The translations under genes and the position numbers were made by a program. Below the pieces are notes generated by a model. It was given only the letters and a program-made list of their open reading frames with translations, ran no database searches and was not told where the DNA came from. Below, one piece after another: positions 17,813 to 27,386 of a stretch of DNA of 64,000 nucleotides; position 1 is the stretch's first letter; the number at the start of each line of letters is the position of its first letter. Source of the DNA: Aliikangiella sp965214955 (GTDB lineage Bacteria; Pseudomonadota; Gammaproteobacteria; Enterobacterales; Kangiellaceae); NCBI GenBank assembly GCA_965214955.1, contig CBDCCU010000007.1, forward strand, positions 1 to 64,000, written 5' to 3'.

Positions 17813-18168
17813 TCAGACACCTGTTTCAAATTTAAAAGAGACATGCCACATAGCTATTAAGCAGTATTTGAAGCGCGTTATTTTTTAAAATATTAATAAG
17901 CGGTATTTAGTGACAATTATGGCTTAAAAAAATTTGCTTATAAAAAGAAGCGCAATCTTGCCGTTTTACGCGTTTAACGTCAACAAAAATCAGGTATAAT
18001 GCGCCATTTTCCATCTATAACATTAACCAAACTGATATAAGTCAACCAACATTAGGCTCTCATTTAAAATAAAAATGACAGAAGCTAATAAAATGATTGA
18101 AATTGACTAAACTTAATCAAGTAAACAATGATTATAGAACACAATCACCAAATATAAGGGGTATATCT
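17813..18168. other. Divergent promoter region between etfB and ETF-QO
   Basis: About 355 bases with no ORF of note. It contains the ETF-QO -10 box (17995-18000) and a long 5' leader before the GTG start. I could not identify a convincing fatty-acid-regulator (FadR/PsrA) palindrome. Confidence 0.55.
17973..18000 (+). promoter_or_regulatory. Candidate sigma-70 promoter for ETF-QO
   Basis: A perfect TATAAT (17995-18000) with only a weak -35 (TTTAAC-like) 16-17 nt upstream. It predicts an untranslated leader of about 160 nt before the GTG start. Confidence 0.45.
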
Positions 18169-19824
18169 GTGGAACGCGAGTCTATGGAGTTTGATGTAGT
18201 AATAATAGGCGCAGGTCCCGCTGGACTTTCTACGGCAATAAAGCTAGCTCAACAAGCACAAGCAGAAGATAAAGAACGCATGATTTGTGTGGTTGAGAAA
18301 GGCTCAGAAGTGGGCGCTCATATTTTATCAGGTGCTGTTTTTGAACCAACTGCATTAAATGAGCTTTTTCCCGACTGGAAAGAAAAAGGCGCTCCACTTA
18401 ATACTGAAGTAAAAGGTGATGAAATTTACCTTTTATCAAATGACTCAAAAGCAACAAAAATTCCAAACTTTTTTGTACCCAAAACCATGCACAATCACGG
18501 CAACTATATTATTAGTTTAGGAAATTTATGCCGTTGGTTGGCTGAGCAAGCAGAAGCCCTTGGTGTAGAAATATTCCCAGGATTTGCCGCCTCTGAGGTT
18601 TTATATAATGATGATGGTAGCGTAAAAGGAATTTTAACGGGTGATATGGGAGTTGCAGAAGATGGCTCAGAAAAAGACGGCTATATGCCAGGCATGGAGC
18701 TTCATGCAAAATATACCGTTTTTGCTGAAGGATGCCGTGGTCATTTAGGAAAGCAATTAATCAAAAAATTTAATCTTGATGCCAATAAAGAGCCTCAACA
18801 TTATGGTTTAGGGATCAAAGAGTTATGGAAGATCCCTAAAGAGCAACATGAACAAGGAAAAGTGGTTCATAGCGCGGGTTGGCCGTTAAAAGAAAGCGGC
18901 ACGGCTGGTGGTGGCTTTTTATACCACATTGAAGATAATCAAGTGGTTATCGGTTTAGTAACCGATCTCTCCTACTCCAACCCACACGTTAGCCCTTTTG
19001 ATGAGTTTCAGCGCTATAAGCATCACCCTGTTATTAGCCAGTTTTTAAAAGGTGGCGAAAGAATATCTTATGGTGCGCGAGCAATTACTAAAGGAGGTAT
19101 TCAGTCGCAGCCTAAAATGCATTTTCCTGGCGGTTTATTAATTGGTGATGATGCAGGCACATTAAATTTTGCCAAAATCAAAGGCTCTCATACTGCAATG
19201 AAGTCAGGCATGATAGCCGCCGAGGTTATCCATAATGCCCTAAATGATGGTGCTAGTAATACTGATCTAGTTGATTTTGATGCACAATATAAAAACTCTT
19301 GGGCTTATAAAGAACTTCATATGCAAAGAAACTTTGGGCCAGCTCAGCATAAATGGGGTAATATTTTGGGCTCAGCTTATGCGTTCATTGACATTAATAT
19401 CTTTAGTGGTGCTCTACCTTGGACTTTAAGCGATCCTGAACCCGATCACGCTCAATTAAATAAAGCTGCTAGCGCTAAAGCGATTAATTATCCTAAACCC
19501 GATGGTGAGTTATCTTTTGACAAATTAAGCTCTGTCTTTATTTCAAATACTAATCACGAAGAAGATCAACCCGTTCATCTGCAATTGAAAAATCAATCAA
19601 TTCCACTAGAAGTCAATTTAAAAGATTTTGATGAGCCAGCTCAGCGCTATTGCCCCGCTGGTGTTTATGAAGTGATCCGTGATGATAATGGTGAAAATCC
19701 TAAATTTCAGATCAATGCTCAAAACTGTGTACATTGTAAAACTTGTGATATTAAAGATCCTAGCCAAAATATCACTTGGGTTGTACCTGAAGGTGCTGGC
19801 GGTCCTAATTATCCTAATATGTAA
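18169..19824 (+). CDS. Electron transfer flavoprotein-ubiquinone oxidoreductase
   Basis: A membrane-bound FAD/[4Fe-4S] enzyme passing electrons from ETF to ubiquinone. The ADP-binding motif is DVVIIGAGPAGLSTAIKLA, followed by ARAITKGGIQSQPKMHFPGG. The C-terminal [4Fe-4S] cysteines are in RYCPAGVYE and NAQNCVHCKTCDIKDP. The protein ends GAGGPNYPNM as usual. The frame opens earlier at TTG 18097, but GTG 18169 is preceded by AAGGGG at good spacing and gives the family start (V/M)ERESMEFD, so I use it (551 residues). Divergent from etfBA. Confidence 0.96.
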   Translation: MERESMEFDVVIIGAGPAGLSTAIKLAQQAQAEDKERMICVVEKGSEVGAHILSGAVFEPTALNELFPDWKEKGAPLNTEVKGDEIYLLSNDSKATKIPNFFVPKTMHNHGNYIISLGNLCRWLAEQAEALGVEIFPGFAASEVLYNDDGSVKGILTGDMGVAEDGSEKDGYMPGMELHAKYTVFAEGCRGHLGKQLIKKFNLDANKEPQHYGLGIKELWKIPKEQHEQGKVVHSAGWPLKESGTAGGGFLYHIEDNQVVIGLVTDLSYSNPHVSPFDEFQRYKHHPVISQFLKGGERISYGARAITKGGIQSQPKMHFPGGLLIGDDAGTLNFAKIKGSHTAMKSGMIAAEVIHNALNDGASNTDLVDFDAQYKNSWAYKELHMQRNFGPAQHKWGNILGSAYAFIDINIFSGALPWTLSDPEPDHAQLNKAASAKAINYPKPDGELSFDKLSSVFISNTNHEEDQPVHLQLKNQSIPLEVNLKDFDEPAQRYCPAGVYEVIRDDNGENPKFQINAQNCVHCKTCDIKDPSQNITWVVPEGAGGPNYPNM

Positions 19825-19837
19825 TTTGATAATTAAT

Positions 19838-19868
19838 AAAAAAGCCGCTAAATCACAGCGGCTTTTTT
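19838..19868. terminator. Bidirectional terminator shared by ETF-QO and the DUF3466 gene
   Basis: Perfect 12-bp stem AAAAAAGCCGCT / AGCGGCTTTTTT. Its right part lies inside the last codons and stop of the DUF3466 gene, so the stem is partly coding. Confidence 0.85.
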
Positions 19869-21344
19869 AAAACGTCTTCTCCACAATGCCAGTGGAGCCA
19901 GTAATAATGTCAATATTGATAAGCTTCCACTATCTTCCTCTTCTTCAACCTCACAAGCAATAGGTGTTTCACCCGCGGCTTTAGGGATCAGCATAAAAGC
20001 TTTACTAACACCATTATTTATTCCATTTCCTACAATAACACCATTATCGTTAATAGCCCTTGCTTCGTTTAAGATCCAATCTGGGTTGTTTCCTGGTGCA
20101 GAGTTATCCTGTTTGCAGTCAATTAGGTTGTTTAAATCTTTTAAGGTTTCGTTTTCGTATAAAAAGGCATGATTAATTGAAACTCTTCTCGGATTATTAA
20201 TATTAGTGTAGTCTATTTGCGTATCAACAGCCGAACTGCCGACTACTTGATATGAACCGTTATCTAAATCATTGATGTCATTAGCTATCGATATTTCTAA
20301 AAGATTAAAACTTACCAAGGTATCAATAAGGTCAGGATTTAATACGCCAATATCGATGGCACTTTCATTTTCTATATCATATGCATAGGCTGTAAAGTAG
20401 CGCTCTGAACTATCAAGAGCCCTACCTGTGATAACACCAGCTTCATTAACGGAAGTTGCTGCACCACCAAGAGTGTTAAAAGGGAAAGGTCTAGCTGCAT
20501 TTTCCGAAAAGGGTTTAATTTCAATCGGTGTATCAAGACTATTTAAATCAGAATAAAAAGCCGTACTCACAAGAGTTCCGCTTTCATTGACTTGAGTTCT
20601 GCCAACGATAACGCCATTGTTATTAATATCTCTTAAAACGGTAGCGATACCCGCCTGTTCAGATAGTGGAGTAGCGATAGTTATTGAATCATTAACGCTA
20701 TCATAGATAAAGCCATTATTAGCAAAAAACTCAACAAGCTCACCATCAGCATCAACATCGTCTGGCCTATCATAAAGACCAAAACCTACAATAATCCCAT
20801 TATCATTGATAGATAATGCTCTCATATCTAGCTCTCTATCTTCAACTAATTCAGGAATAGCCGTAATTTGACCACTAACATCAAAATAAACAGCTCTTTC
20901 TTGTTCTAAAATATTGATAACTTCATTTCCTTCGCTATCTTCACTAGTTTGCGTATATTCTTGTATCGAATAACCAACTGAAATATCGTTATTATTAATA
21001 CCGAAAACGATAGATATAGCTCCGTTATCATTAGTATCTTCAAACGTTTCAAATTGAGTAAAGCTAGATCCATTACTTAAATAGCCAGCTAAATACTGAA
21101 TATAAGTAACAACGTCACCACTTTCGTCAACTACAGGGTTATTATCGCTATCAAGTAAATCAACAAACGGGCCAACTACATAACCCGTAGCATTATTATT
21201 ATTGTTAAGATCGTAAACAATAGACGGGTTTTCGCTATCACTTAACTCCCCTAAATCAATCAAATCATACGCATCTGCGGCAATGGCTGACTGACAAATG
21301 GCTGAAACACTGGCAGCCAATACTAACTTTTGAAATGTTTTCAC
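19848..21344 (-). CDS. DUF3466 family exported protein with GlyGly-CTERM-like tail
   Basis: A 498-residue protein with a signal peptide (1 to about 22, SAIAADAYDL). It has many short repeats around the motif (I)N(D/N)NGVIVG (for example INDNGIIVGFG, INNNGVIVGRT, AINDNGVIVGNG), typical of DUF3466/HAF-type repeats. The C-terminus is an acidic linker, then SGSLSILTLLLAPLALWRRR and a basic end. This tripartite tail is the form recognised by rhombosortase (GlyGly-CTERM), suggesting cleavage and surface display or release. Function unknown. About 48 nt downstream of maiA on the same strand. Confidence 0.8.
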   Translation of the reverse strand: MKTFQKLVLAASVSAICQSAIAADAYDLIDLGELSDSENPSIVYDLNNNNNATGYVVGPFVDLLDSDNNPVVDESGDVVTYIQYLAGYLSNGSSFTQFETFEDTNDNGAISIVFGINNNDISVGYSIQEYTQTSEDSEGNEVINILEQERAVYFDVSGQITAIPELVEDRELDMRALSINDNGIIVGFGLYDRPDDVDADGELVEFFANNGFIYDSVNDSITIATPLSEQAGIATVLRDINNNGVIVGRTQVNESGTLVSTAFYSDLNSLDTPIEIKPFSENAARPFPFNTLGGAATSVNEAGVITGRALDSSERYFTAYAYDIENESAIDIGVLNPDLIDTLVSFNLLEISIANDINDLDNGSYQVVGSSAVDTQIDYTNINNPRRVSINHAFLYENETLKDLNNLIDCKQDNSAPGNNPDWILNEARAINDNGVIVGNGINNGVSKAFMLIPKAAGETPIACEVEEEEDSGSLSILTLLLAPLALWRRRFKKAAVI

Positions 21345-21392
21345 TATGATTATCTACTTCTTAAAAATATCGTTTATTGGAATGAATAAAAA

Positions 21393-22040
21393 TTAAATGC
21401 TGTCGGGTTGATTCTCTGGAATAGCATCTTGAAATCGCTGTAATTTTAAGCAATTTTCATTGATTTCACTAAGTCGCTCAAAATTATCCATTGAAACATT
21501 AAACCTGTTTGCATTGTAAATCTGCGGAATAAGACAGACATCAGCCATAGAAAGTTCCTCACCTAAAGAAAAACTTCCTTTTATTTGATGTTTACAAAGC
21601 AATTCTTCATAAGCACTAAATCCTTTTTCAATCCAGTGGCTATACCATTGCATTTTTGCTTCGTCTTTAACCGACAAATTATTTTGCAGGTATTGTAACA
21701 CTCTTAGGTTATTAAGTGGGTGAATATCACTCGCAATTAAGTGGCAAAGTTGGCGAGCCAATGCTCTTTGTTTAATATCACTTGGTAATAAAGGTGTGGA
21801 GGGGTATTTTTCTTCTAAATATTCTAAGATAGCCATTGATTGACCAATTGCAGTGCCATCATCAATTAAAGTAGGAACCAATGCTTGCGGGTTAAGTGAT
21901 TTATATTCAGGTTTATTTTGTTCGCCACCATCTTTGACTAAATGCACCGATTTTTGCTGATAAGAGACTTGTTTTAAATTAAGCGCAATTCTCACTCGGT
22001 AAGCTGCGGTTGATCGCCAATACCCATAAAGAGTTAACAT
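21393..22040 (-). CDS. maiA: Maleylacetoacetate isomerase (zeta-class glutathione S-transferase)
   Basis: Isomerises maleylacetoacetate to fumarylacetoacetate with glutathione in tyrosine/homogentisate breakdown. The 215-residue protein begins LTLYGYWRSTAAYRVRIALNLK, the zeta-class active-site segment, and has NPQALVPTLIDDG, QSMAILEYLEE, SDIHPLNNLRVLQYL and SMADVCLIPQIYNA. hmgA and fahA are not in the window, so the assignment relies on sequence type. The C-terminus is of normal length. Confidence 0.85.
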   Translation of the reverse strand: MLTLYGYWRSTAAYRVRIALNLKQVSYQQKSVHLVKDGGEQNKPEYKSLNPQALVPTLIDDGTAIGQSMAILEYLEEKYPSTPLLPSDIKQRALARQLCHLIASDIHPLNNLRVLQYLQNNLSVKDEAKMQWYSHWIEKGFSAYEELLCKHQIKGSFSLGEELSMADVCLIPQIYNANRFNVSMDNFERLSEINENCLKLQRFQDAIPENQPDSI

Positions 22041-22086
22041 AATTTCTCCTTAATTTTTCAATTTAAGCTAAATAATCAATTAAAAA

Positions 22087-22619
22087 CTATTCCCATTCAT
22101 CTTCATGTTCATTTTCCATATGTTCCAAATGCCGATCAAGCTTATTTAATAAAAGATGTAGTTGTTCTTTTTCTTCATAAGATAAGCATTTTTCAATTAG
22201 CTCACCAGTTTCAATTCGTTTGGGTGTAATTAAGTCGTGAAACTCAGCCCCCTTTCTCGGTTAGATATATTAGCTGTTTTCGACGATCTCGTTTAGAATT
22301 TTTAGTATCAACAAAGTCTAAGTTTTTTTAATACTTTAACCGCACGAGTAACCGTTGCCGCATCGGTTTTTAATACCTCTGCAACATGACCATTAGTTAA
22401 GCCGCCATAAGAGCCAAGTACTGAAATCACTCGCCATTCTCTTTCACCAATAGGTACACCCGAAGCTAATAACAGTTCAGATAACTTGTTACCCGCCTGC
22501 GACATTTGAGTTGCCAAACGATACATTCGATAAGGCAAAAAACTTTGCAAATCGAGTTCAAAATTCACTTTGCCCGCAGGCATTTTTTCTCTTTTATTAT
22601 TTGAGTTTAGATCTTTCAT
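22087..22619 (-). pseudogene. MarR-family transcriptional regulator with two frameshifts
   Basis: The first 103 codons encode the start of a MarR regulator (LTNGHVAEVLKTDAATVTRAVKVL recognition helix) and then hit a stop. If one A is removed from the 7-A run near 22322-22328, the frame continues DFVDTKNSKRDRRKQLIYL, the MarR wing. If one G is removed from the 5-G run near 22249-22253 it continues AEFHDLITPKRIETGEL to a proper stop with EHEDEWE. Two single-base insertions in homopolymers thus break a normal ~175-residue protein. Either genuine inactivation or sequencing error. It likely controlled the adjacent hydratase/dehydrogenase or maiA. Confidence 0.85.
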
Positions 22620-22642
22620 TATTGGCTCAATAGTTGTGGAGG

Positions 22643-24700
22643 CTAATCTATAATCGACAAATCCACGTCAGGCCAAATTAAATGACTACTTTTTTCGCGT
22701 AATTTGACCAACCGATTATTTACACCGTTTTTACCCATCTGTTTAGCTTGAAATATAGGCCCCCCTTTATAACGCGGAAAACCATAGCCGTGCAACCAAA
22801 TCACATCAATATCTGACAAACGCTGCACTATACCCTCTTTATACAATTTAATTCCTTCACTAATTAACGCCATTATCGCCCTTTCAACAATTTGTTCATC
22901 AGTAAAAACTTGGGGTTTAATGCCAAGCGATTTAGCTTTTTGCTCAATTAAAGACTGAGCCTTAGGATCAACTTGAGGTTTTCCTGTTTCATCATAGTGA
23001 TAAAAACCTTTACCTGTTTTTCTTCCCAAACGATTATTTTCAACCATAGTAGCCGCCGCTCTAAAATAGCCTTTATCGTGTTTAGGAAAAGGCTGGGCGC
23101 TTCTAGCATTATGGCCTATATCAATGCCTGATAAGTCTTGCACAGCTAAAGGTCCCATTGCCATGCCCCATTCAGTCATTGCCTTATCAATCTGCTCAAT
23201 TGTTGCCCCTTCTAAAAGCATTTGTTGTATTTCTCTGCCGTAGCGGGTGTATATTCTATTGCCCGCAAAACCAAAACACACCCCAACAAGAACCGACATT
23301 TTCTTTAGCTTTTTACCAAAAAACATTGCTGTAGCTAAAGCAATATCAGAAGATTTTTCTGCTTTAACCACTTCGAGAAGCTTCATAATATGGGCAGGAC
23401 TAAAAAAGTGCATACCAATAACGCGGCTAGGATCATTAACAACCGAAGCAATATCATTAATATCTAAGTAAGAAGTGTTAGTTGCTAAAATACAATTTTT
23501 ACTTACCACTTTTTCAAGCTCGGCAAATAATTGTTTTTTAACTTGTAAGTCTTCAAAGATTGCTTCTAATACCAGTTCACAATCAGAGAAAATATGATAA
23601 TCCGTGCTAGAAGATAAATTAGCGAGCAAAGCATCCGCCTTAGCTTGGATAATTCGCCCTCGCTTTACATTACTATTAATGTTGCTTGTTATTCGGCTAA
23701 TACCTTGATCTAATGCTGCTTGATTTTGCTCAACTAAGCACACTTGAAAACCCGCATTTAAAAAAGCCGTTGCAATGCCTGAGCCCATATTACCGCCGCC
23801 GACAATACCGACCTTTTTAACATCCAAAGGCTCTGCACTTAAATTATGTTTTGCTGAAGCTTTTTCAGCGCCAAAAACATAGCGCAATGCTGCCGACTGT
23901 TCTGACTCTCTTAACCTTAAAAAAGCTTCACGCTCTATTTTCATACCCTCATTTATAGAAAGGTGACAAGTGTTTTTGATGATATTTGCCGCAACAACTG
24001 GCGCTTCTTTTCCGCGTGATTTTTTAGTAATAGCCGCAATTTCTTTATCCCAATCTATTGACTCACCATCAACTTTTATTTCACCGACACGTTTTAGCTC
24101 AAGTGAGTTTGAACTGATTAATTGTTCCACAAACTTAATGGTTGAATCGTTTAAGCTTTTATCTAAATCAAATAACGCATCAAATAAATTGGTTTCGGCA
24201 AAATCACCTGCTTTCAAATGACTACCTTGAGTGATCATTGATAATGCTTTTGATATACCAACAACTCGCGGTAATCGCTGAGTACCACCAGCACCAGGAA
24301 TTAAACCCAAATTAACTTCAGGCAAACCAACTTTGGCATCAATTTTTGCAACGCGATAATGACAAGACAGAGCCACCTCAAAACCACCACCTAATGTTGT
24401 GCCAAATAAACTGGCAATAACCGGTTTATTACTGGCTTCTATATGATTAACTACATTGGGTAAAAATGGCTCTGTTGGCGGTTTTCCAAACTCTTTAATA
24501 TCCGCGCCAGCAATAAAGGTTCGCTCAGCACAGCGAATAATAATAGCTTGAATTTTTGGGTTTTGATTAAATTGATCAATACCATCAACAATACCTTGTC
24601 TCACAGGCTGAGAGAGTGCATTAACTGGTGGATAATTAATTTCAATAATTCCAATATCATTATGATTTAATAAACTTACCTGACTGTTTTGATCGGTCAT
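22643..24700 (-). CDS. Bifunctional enoyl-CoA hydratase / 3-hydroxyacyl-CoA dehydrogenase
   Basis: A 685-residue beta-oxidation-type fusion. The N-terminal crotonase domain (about 1-190) has the oxyanion-hole segments TFIAGADIKEFG and GTTLGGGFEVALSCHYRVA and the Glu-bearing GLPEVNLGLIPGAGGTQRL. The dehydrogenase domain (from about 295) has NAD-binding VGIVGGGNMGSGIA, ATNTSYLDI and IGMHFFSPAHIMKLLEVV. The C-terminal half ends with GYGFPRYKGGPI. It resembles the FadB/peroxisomal bifunctional family. Lying after paaX and paaABCDE it could perform the PaaF/PaaH steps on the ring-opened product, but a general fatty-acid role is equally possible. Confidence 0.9.
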   Translation of the reverse strand: MTDQNSQVSLLNHNDIGIIEINYPPVNALSQPVRQGIVDGIDQFNQNPKIQAIIIRCAERTFIAGADIKEFGKPPTEPFLPNVVNHIEASNKPVIASLFGTTLGGGFEVALSCHYRVAKIDAKVGLPEVNLGLIPGAGGTQRLPRVVGISKALSMITQGSHLKAGDFAETNLFDALFDLDKSLNDSTIKFVEQLISSNSLELKRVGEIKVDGESIDWDKEIAAITKKSRGKEAPVVAANIIKNTCHLSINEGMKIEREAFLRLRESEQSAALRYVFGAEKASAKHNLSAEPLDVKKVGIVGGGNMGSGIATAFLNAGFQVCLVEQNQAALDQGISRITSNINSNVKRGRIIQAKADALLANLSSSTDYHIFSDCELVLEAIFEDLQVKKQLFAELEKVVSKNCILATNTSYLDINDIASVVNDPSRVIGMHFFSPAHIMKLLEVVKAEKSSDIALATAMFFGKKLKKMSVLVGVCFGFAGNRIYTRYGREIQQMLLEGATIEQIDKAMTEWGMAMGPLAVQDLSGIDIGHNARSAQPFPKHDKGYFRAAATMVENNRLGRKTGKGFYHYDETGKPQVDPKAQSLIEQKAKSLGIKPQVFTDEQIVERAIMALISEGIKLYKEGIVQRLSDIDVIWLHGYGFPRYKGGPIFQAKQMGKNGVNNRLVKLREKSSHLIWPDVDLSIID

Positions 24701-24745
24701 TTTCTATCTCATTTTTATTTAATTTTTTATTGTTTTACACTCAAA

Positions 24746-25646
24746 CTATCGACTAAATCGAGTATTAAACTGTCCGGCTTGTTGTGGAAATTTACCCGAC
24801 TGATTTTCAAAATTTTCTACCGCGTAAAACGAACTTGATTGTGCCAGTTTTTTATAAAGCATTTTAGTTAATTGATAGGCCTTTTCTCCAACCCAATTGT
24901 TATCCAACATAGATTTTGGTAAATCATAATCCTTTAATAAAATTCGTCTAAATTCGTGAATTAATAACGTTCTTAATAAAAACGATTGGTGACTATATGG
25001 TTTTAAATTAATTTGACTTAAATTAAGATCAGAAAACGCATTAATAAACCCATTGTAATCTTGAGCTAAAGAATTAACTTCCCACTTTTTTTCAACCAGC
25101 TTTTTTAGGTTTTTCTCAGAATTTTCATCAATAGTTTTTCCTTGCAAAATAATAACCTTATCCTGCAAATACATTGATTTTAATGTTTCATTAAGCGCTT
25201 CTTTGCTAATAGATGGATGAGCTAATGCACCACTGGTTAATGAGCTAAAACCTAACCAGCGCAATTGACGTTTTAAAAACCTGCATTTGACTTTCAGGAA
25301 CAAAACTTGGGATCACAACAAGCCAATCGTTATCTTTATTATCTTGTGAGTTAGCATAAATTCTGCGTGCCGCCTTGGCATATTGCTCACTTGCCGACTG
25401 AGTAAAAGCATAAAAACTTTTTCTACCTTGCTTTTCTACTTTAAGCCAATCATCTTGAACTAATCTAAAAACAGAAGTTCGAATTAAACGCTCTGAAAAA
25501 CCTAATGGCTCTAACGCCTTAATTAAACTACCTAACCAAATCCACCCACCATGTTGCGAAACTAAATCACCAAAAACTGTCACTATAATTGATTTGCAGC
25601 TAATACTTTTTTCTTCACAGCGGCGAGCAATAAAGTCTATTAACAA
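24746..25646 (-). pseudogene. paaX: PaaX, phenylacetyl-CoA-responsive repressor, frameshifted
   Basis: Two overlapping frames together make one PaaX. The N-terminal part has GDLVSQHGGWIWLGSLIKAL and SERLIRTSVFRLVQDDWL (winged helix), then VPESQMQVFK. The C-terminal part resumes RQLRWLGFSSLTSGALAHPS and includes RTLLIHEFRRILLKDYDLP. One extra A in the 4-A run after TTTTT near 25272-25276 shifts the frame. The frame start is a TTG without a ribosome-binding site. An upstream ATG (25677) would join the frame if one A were lost from the nearby 5-A run, so a second indel is possible. PaaX normally represses paa genes and binds phenylacetyl-CoA. Confidence 0.85.
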
Positions 25647-25693
25647 TTGGTTTTTGTTTAGTTTCAGCGGTTTGCATTTAACAACTAATTATT

Positions 25694-26788
25694 TTAATTA
25701 GCCAAATCAAAATCGACTTCAACTTCTTCAGAAACAGGGTGAGCTTGGCAAGTTAAAATCATCCCGTCTTCAACTTCATGTTGTGTTAAAGAATGGTTCA
25801 TATCCATTTCGACTTTGCCTTTCACCACTTTGGCTTTACACGTTGCACAAACCCCACCTTTACATGAAAAGGGTAAATCAGCGCCACTTTCCATGGCGGC
25901 ATCTAAAATATTTTCACCGCCCATGGCTAAGTCGAGCAATGTTTTTCTGCCTGCAACTTTAACCGAAACCTTTGCGGTTTTTTCGCCATATTTCTCTGCC
26001 CGTTCCGCTTGTTTTTCAGAAGCAGTGTCTCCAGCAGAACCAGCAAAAAACAGCTCGTAATGAATATTGTCTTCGTGCTTATTATTGGCGATAAAAAAAG
26101 CATTCACTTCATTGATCATAACTTCGGGTCCACAAAGAAAAACATCATCAACACTATCTAAATCAATCACTTTAGCTTGGTGCAAATCGATCAGCTTTTG
26201 CGCGCTAATTCTGCCGTTAAATAATTCGGCATCATTGAGTTCGCGAGTAAATAAATTAATCCAATGAAAGCGGGTTAAATATTGATTTTTTATAAAACAA
26301 AGTTTTTCTCTAAACATCATTTGCGGTGTTGATTGATTACCATAAATTAAACTCACTATTGAGTTTGGCTCTGCGCTTAAAAGCGTTTCGATATGAGAAA
26401 GCATTGGGGTAATACCACTGCCAACGGCAACCATTAAATAGTGTTTTTTATTTTCGCTATTGATCTTTGTATAAAAATGCCCTTGCGGCGGCATAACCTC
26501 TAAAGTCATTCCTTTTGATAAATTTTTATTGGCAAAATTAGAAAATATCCCTGAGTTAATTCTTTTAATTCCAACGGTTAATTTTTGCGAACCTACACCA
26601 TGGCAAATTGAATAAGAACGACGAATATCCTGCCCATCAATATCCGCTTTTAAAGTTAAATGTTGACCTTGAATATATTGATATTCCGATGTTAAATTTT
26701 CGGGCACATCAAAGCTAACGGCAACAGAATCTTTTGTAAGCCTTTCTACTGAATTGATAATTAATGGATGAAATTCTGTACTCATCAT
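25694..26788 (-). CDS. paaE: Phenylacetyl-CoA epoxidase reductase subunit PaaE
   Basis: Transfers electrons from NADPH to the di-iron PaaA subunit. The 364-residue protein has an FAD domain (RRSYSICHGVG near 58-68 and VMPPQGHFYT) and an NAD(P) domain (VAVGSGITPMLSHIETLL, DDVFLCGPEVMI). The C-terminal plant-type [2Fe-2S] domain has CKGGVCATCKAKVVKG and a final Cys in LTCQAHP. The stop of paaD lies about 45 nt before its start. Confidence 0.96.
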   Translation of the reverse strand: MMSTEFHPLIINSVERLTKDSVAVSFDVPENLTSEYQYIQGQHLTLKADIDGQDIRRSYSICHGVGSQKLTVGIKRINSGIFSNFANKNLSKGMTLEVMPPQGHFYTKINSENKKHYLMVAVGSGITPMLSHIETLLSAEPNSIVSLIYGNQSTPQMMFREKLCFIKNQYLTRFHWINLFTRELNDAELFNGRISAQKLIDLHQAKVIDLDSVDDVFLCGPEVMINEVNAFFIANNKHEDNIHYELFFAGSAGDTASEKQAERAEKYGEKTAKVSVKVAGRKTLLDLAMGGENILDAAMESGADLPFSCKGGVCATCKAKVVKGKVEMDMNHSLTQHEVEDGMILTCQAHPVSEEVEVDFDLAN

Positions 26789-26833
26789 TTTTTCCTTACA
26801 TTCTTGTTGTTGAATGCTTAATTTTTATAAAAT

Positions 26834-27358
26834 TTAAAAATGCTTAAAATAGTCAAAGCTTTCAAAGCAGTCATTACATTGATAAAGCGCTTTGCATGCT
26901 GTTGTTCCGAATTGGCTGATCACTTTAGTATTGCTACTGTCGCATACTGGGCAGCAAACCCTATCGTCTTTATCTGGCGGCGCAATATTGATGCTTTTTA
27001 AGTGCGCCTTGCCTGCTGGTGAAATCATTTCGGTAGACCAAGCTGGGGCTAAAACCAAGTTCACTTTTACATTAGAAAATCCCGCTTTTGTCATTTCCGT
27101 AACAATATCATCATTGATAGTTTCAACCGCAGGGCAACCGCTATAAGTTGGTGTTACATCAACGACCCAAACATCATTTTCACAGCGCACATCTTGCAAA
27201 ATACCTAAATCCCAAATGGTTAAACCAGGCAGCTCAGGATCAAAAACTGAATCTAATAGATTCCATATTTCACCATATTTTGATCCTTTGCGATGACTTA
27301 AACGCCTCGCAAAGATTGGATTTAGTGTTGGAATAATTGTTTGCGTTTTATTTTGCAA
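26834..27358 (-). CDS. paaD: Phenylacetyl-CoA epoxidase accessory protein PaaD
   Basis: A MIP18/DUF59-type iron-sulfur maturation protein for the PaaABCE complex. The 174-residue protein has SVFDPELPGLTIWDLGILQ, TYSGCPAVETI with the conserved cysteine, and a C-terminal zinc-ribbon-like segment (CPVCDSS ... CKALYQCNDCFESFDYFKHF), all as in PaaD. The leading ~27 residues are not conserved, so a later start is possible. Confidence 0.95.
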   Translation of the reverse strand: MQNKTQTIIPTLNPIFARRLSHRKGSKYGEIWNLLDSVFDPELPGLTIWDLGILQDVRCENDVWVVDVTPTYSGCPAVETINDDIVTEMTKAGFSNVKVNLVLAPAWSTEMISPAGKAHLKSINIAPPDKDDRVCCPVCDSSNTKVISQFGTTACKALYQCNDCFESFDYFKHF

Positions 27359-27386
27359 AATAATGATCTCTATAGACTGACACTAA

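Noticed and set aside
17813..18168. FadR/PsrA-type operator between etfB and ETF-QO
   Set aside because: Expected biologically, but no palindrome good enough to call was visible.
25262..25290. Programmed ribosomal frameshift in paaX
   Set aside because: The needed shift is +1 and the zero-frame codons at the site (GTT TTT AAA ACG) do not form a standard -1 slippery heptamer; a plain insertion explains it better.
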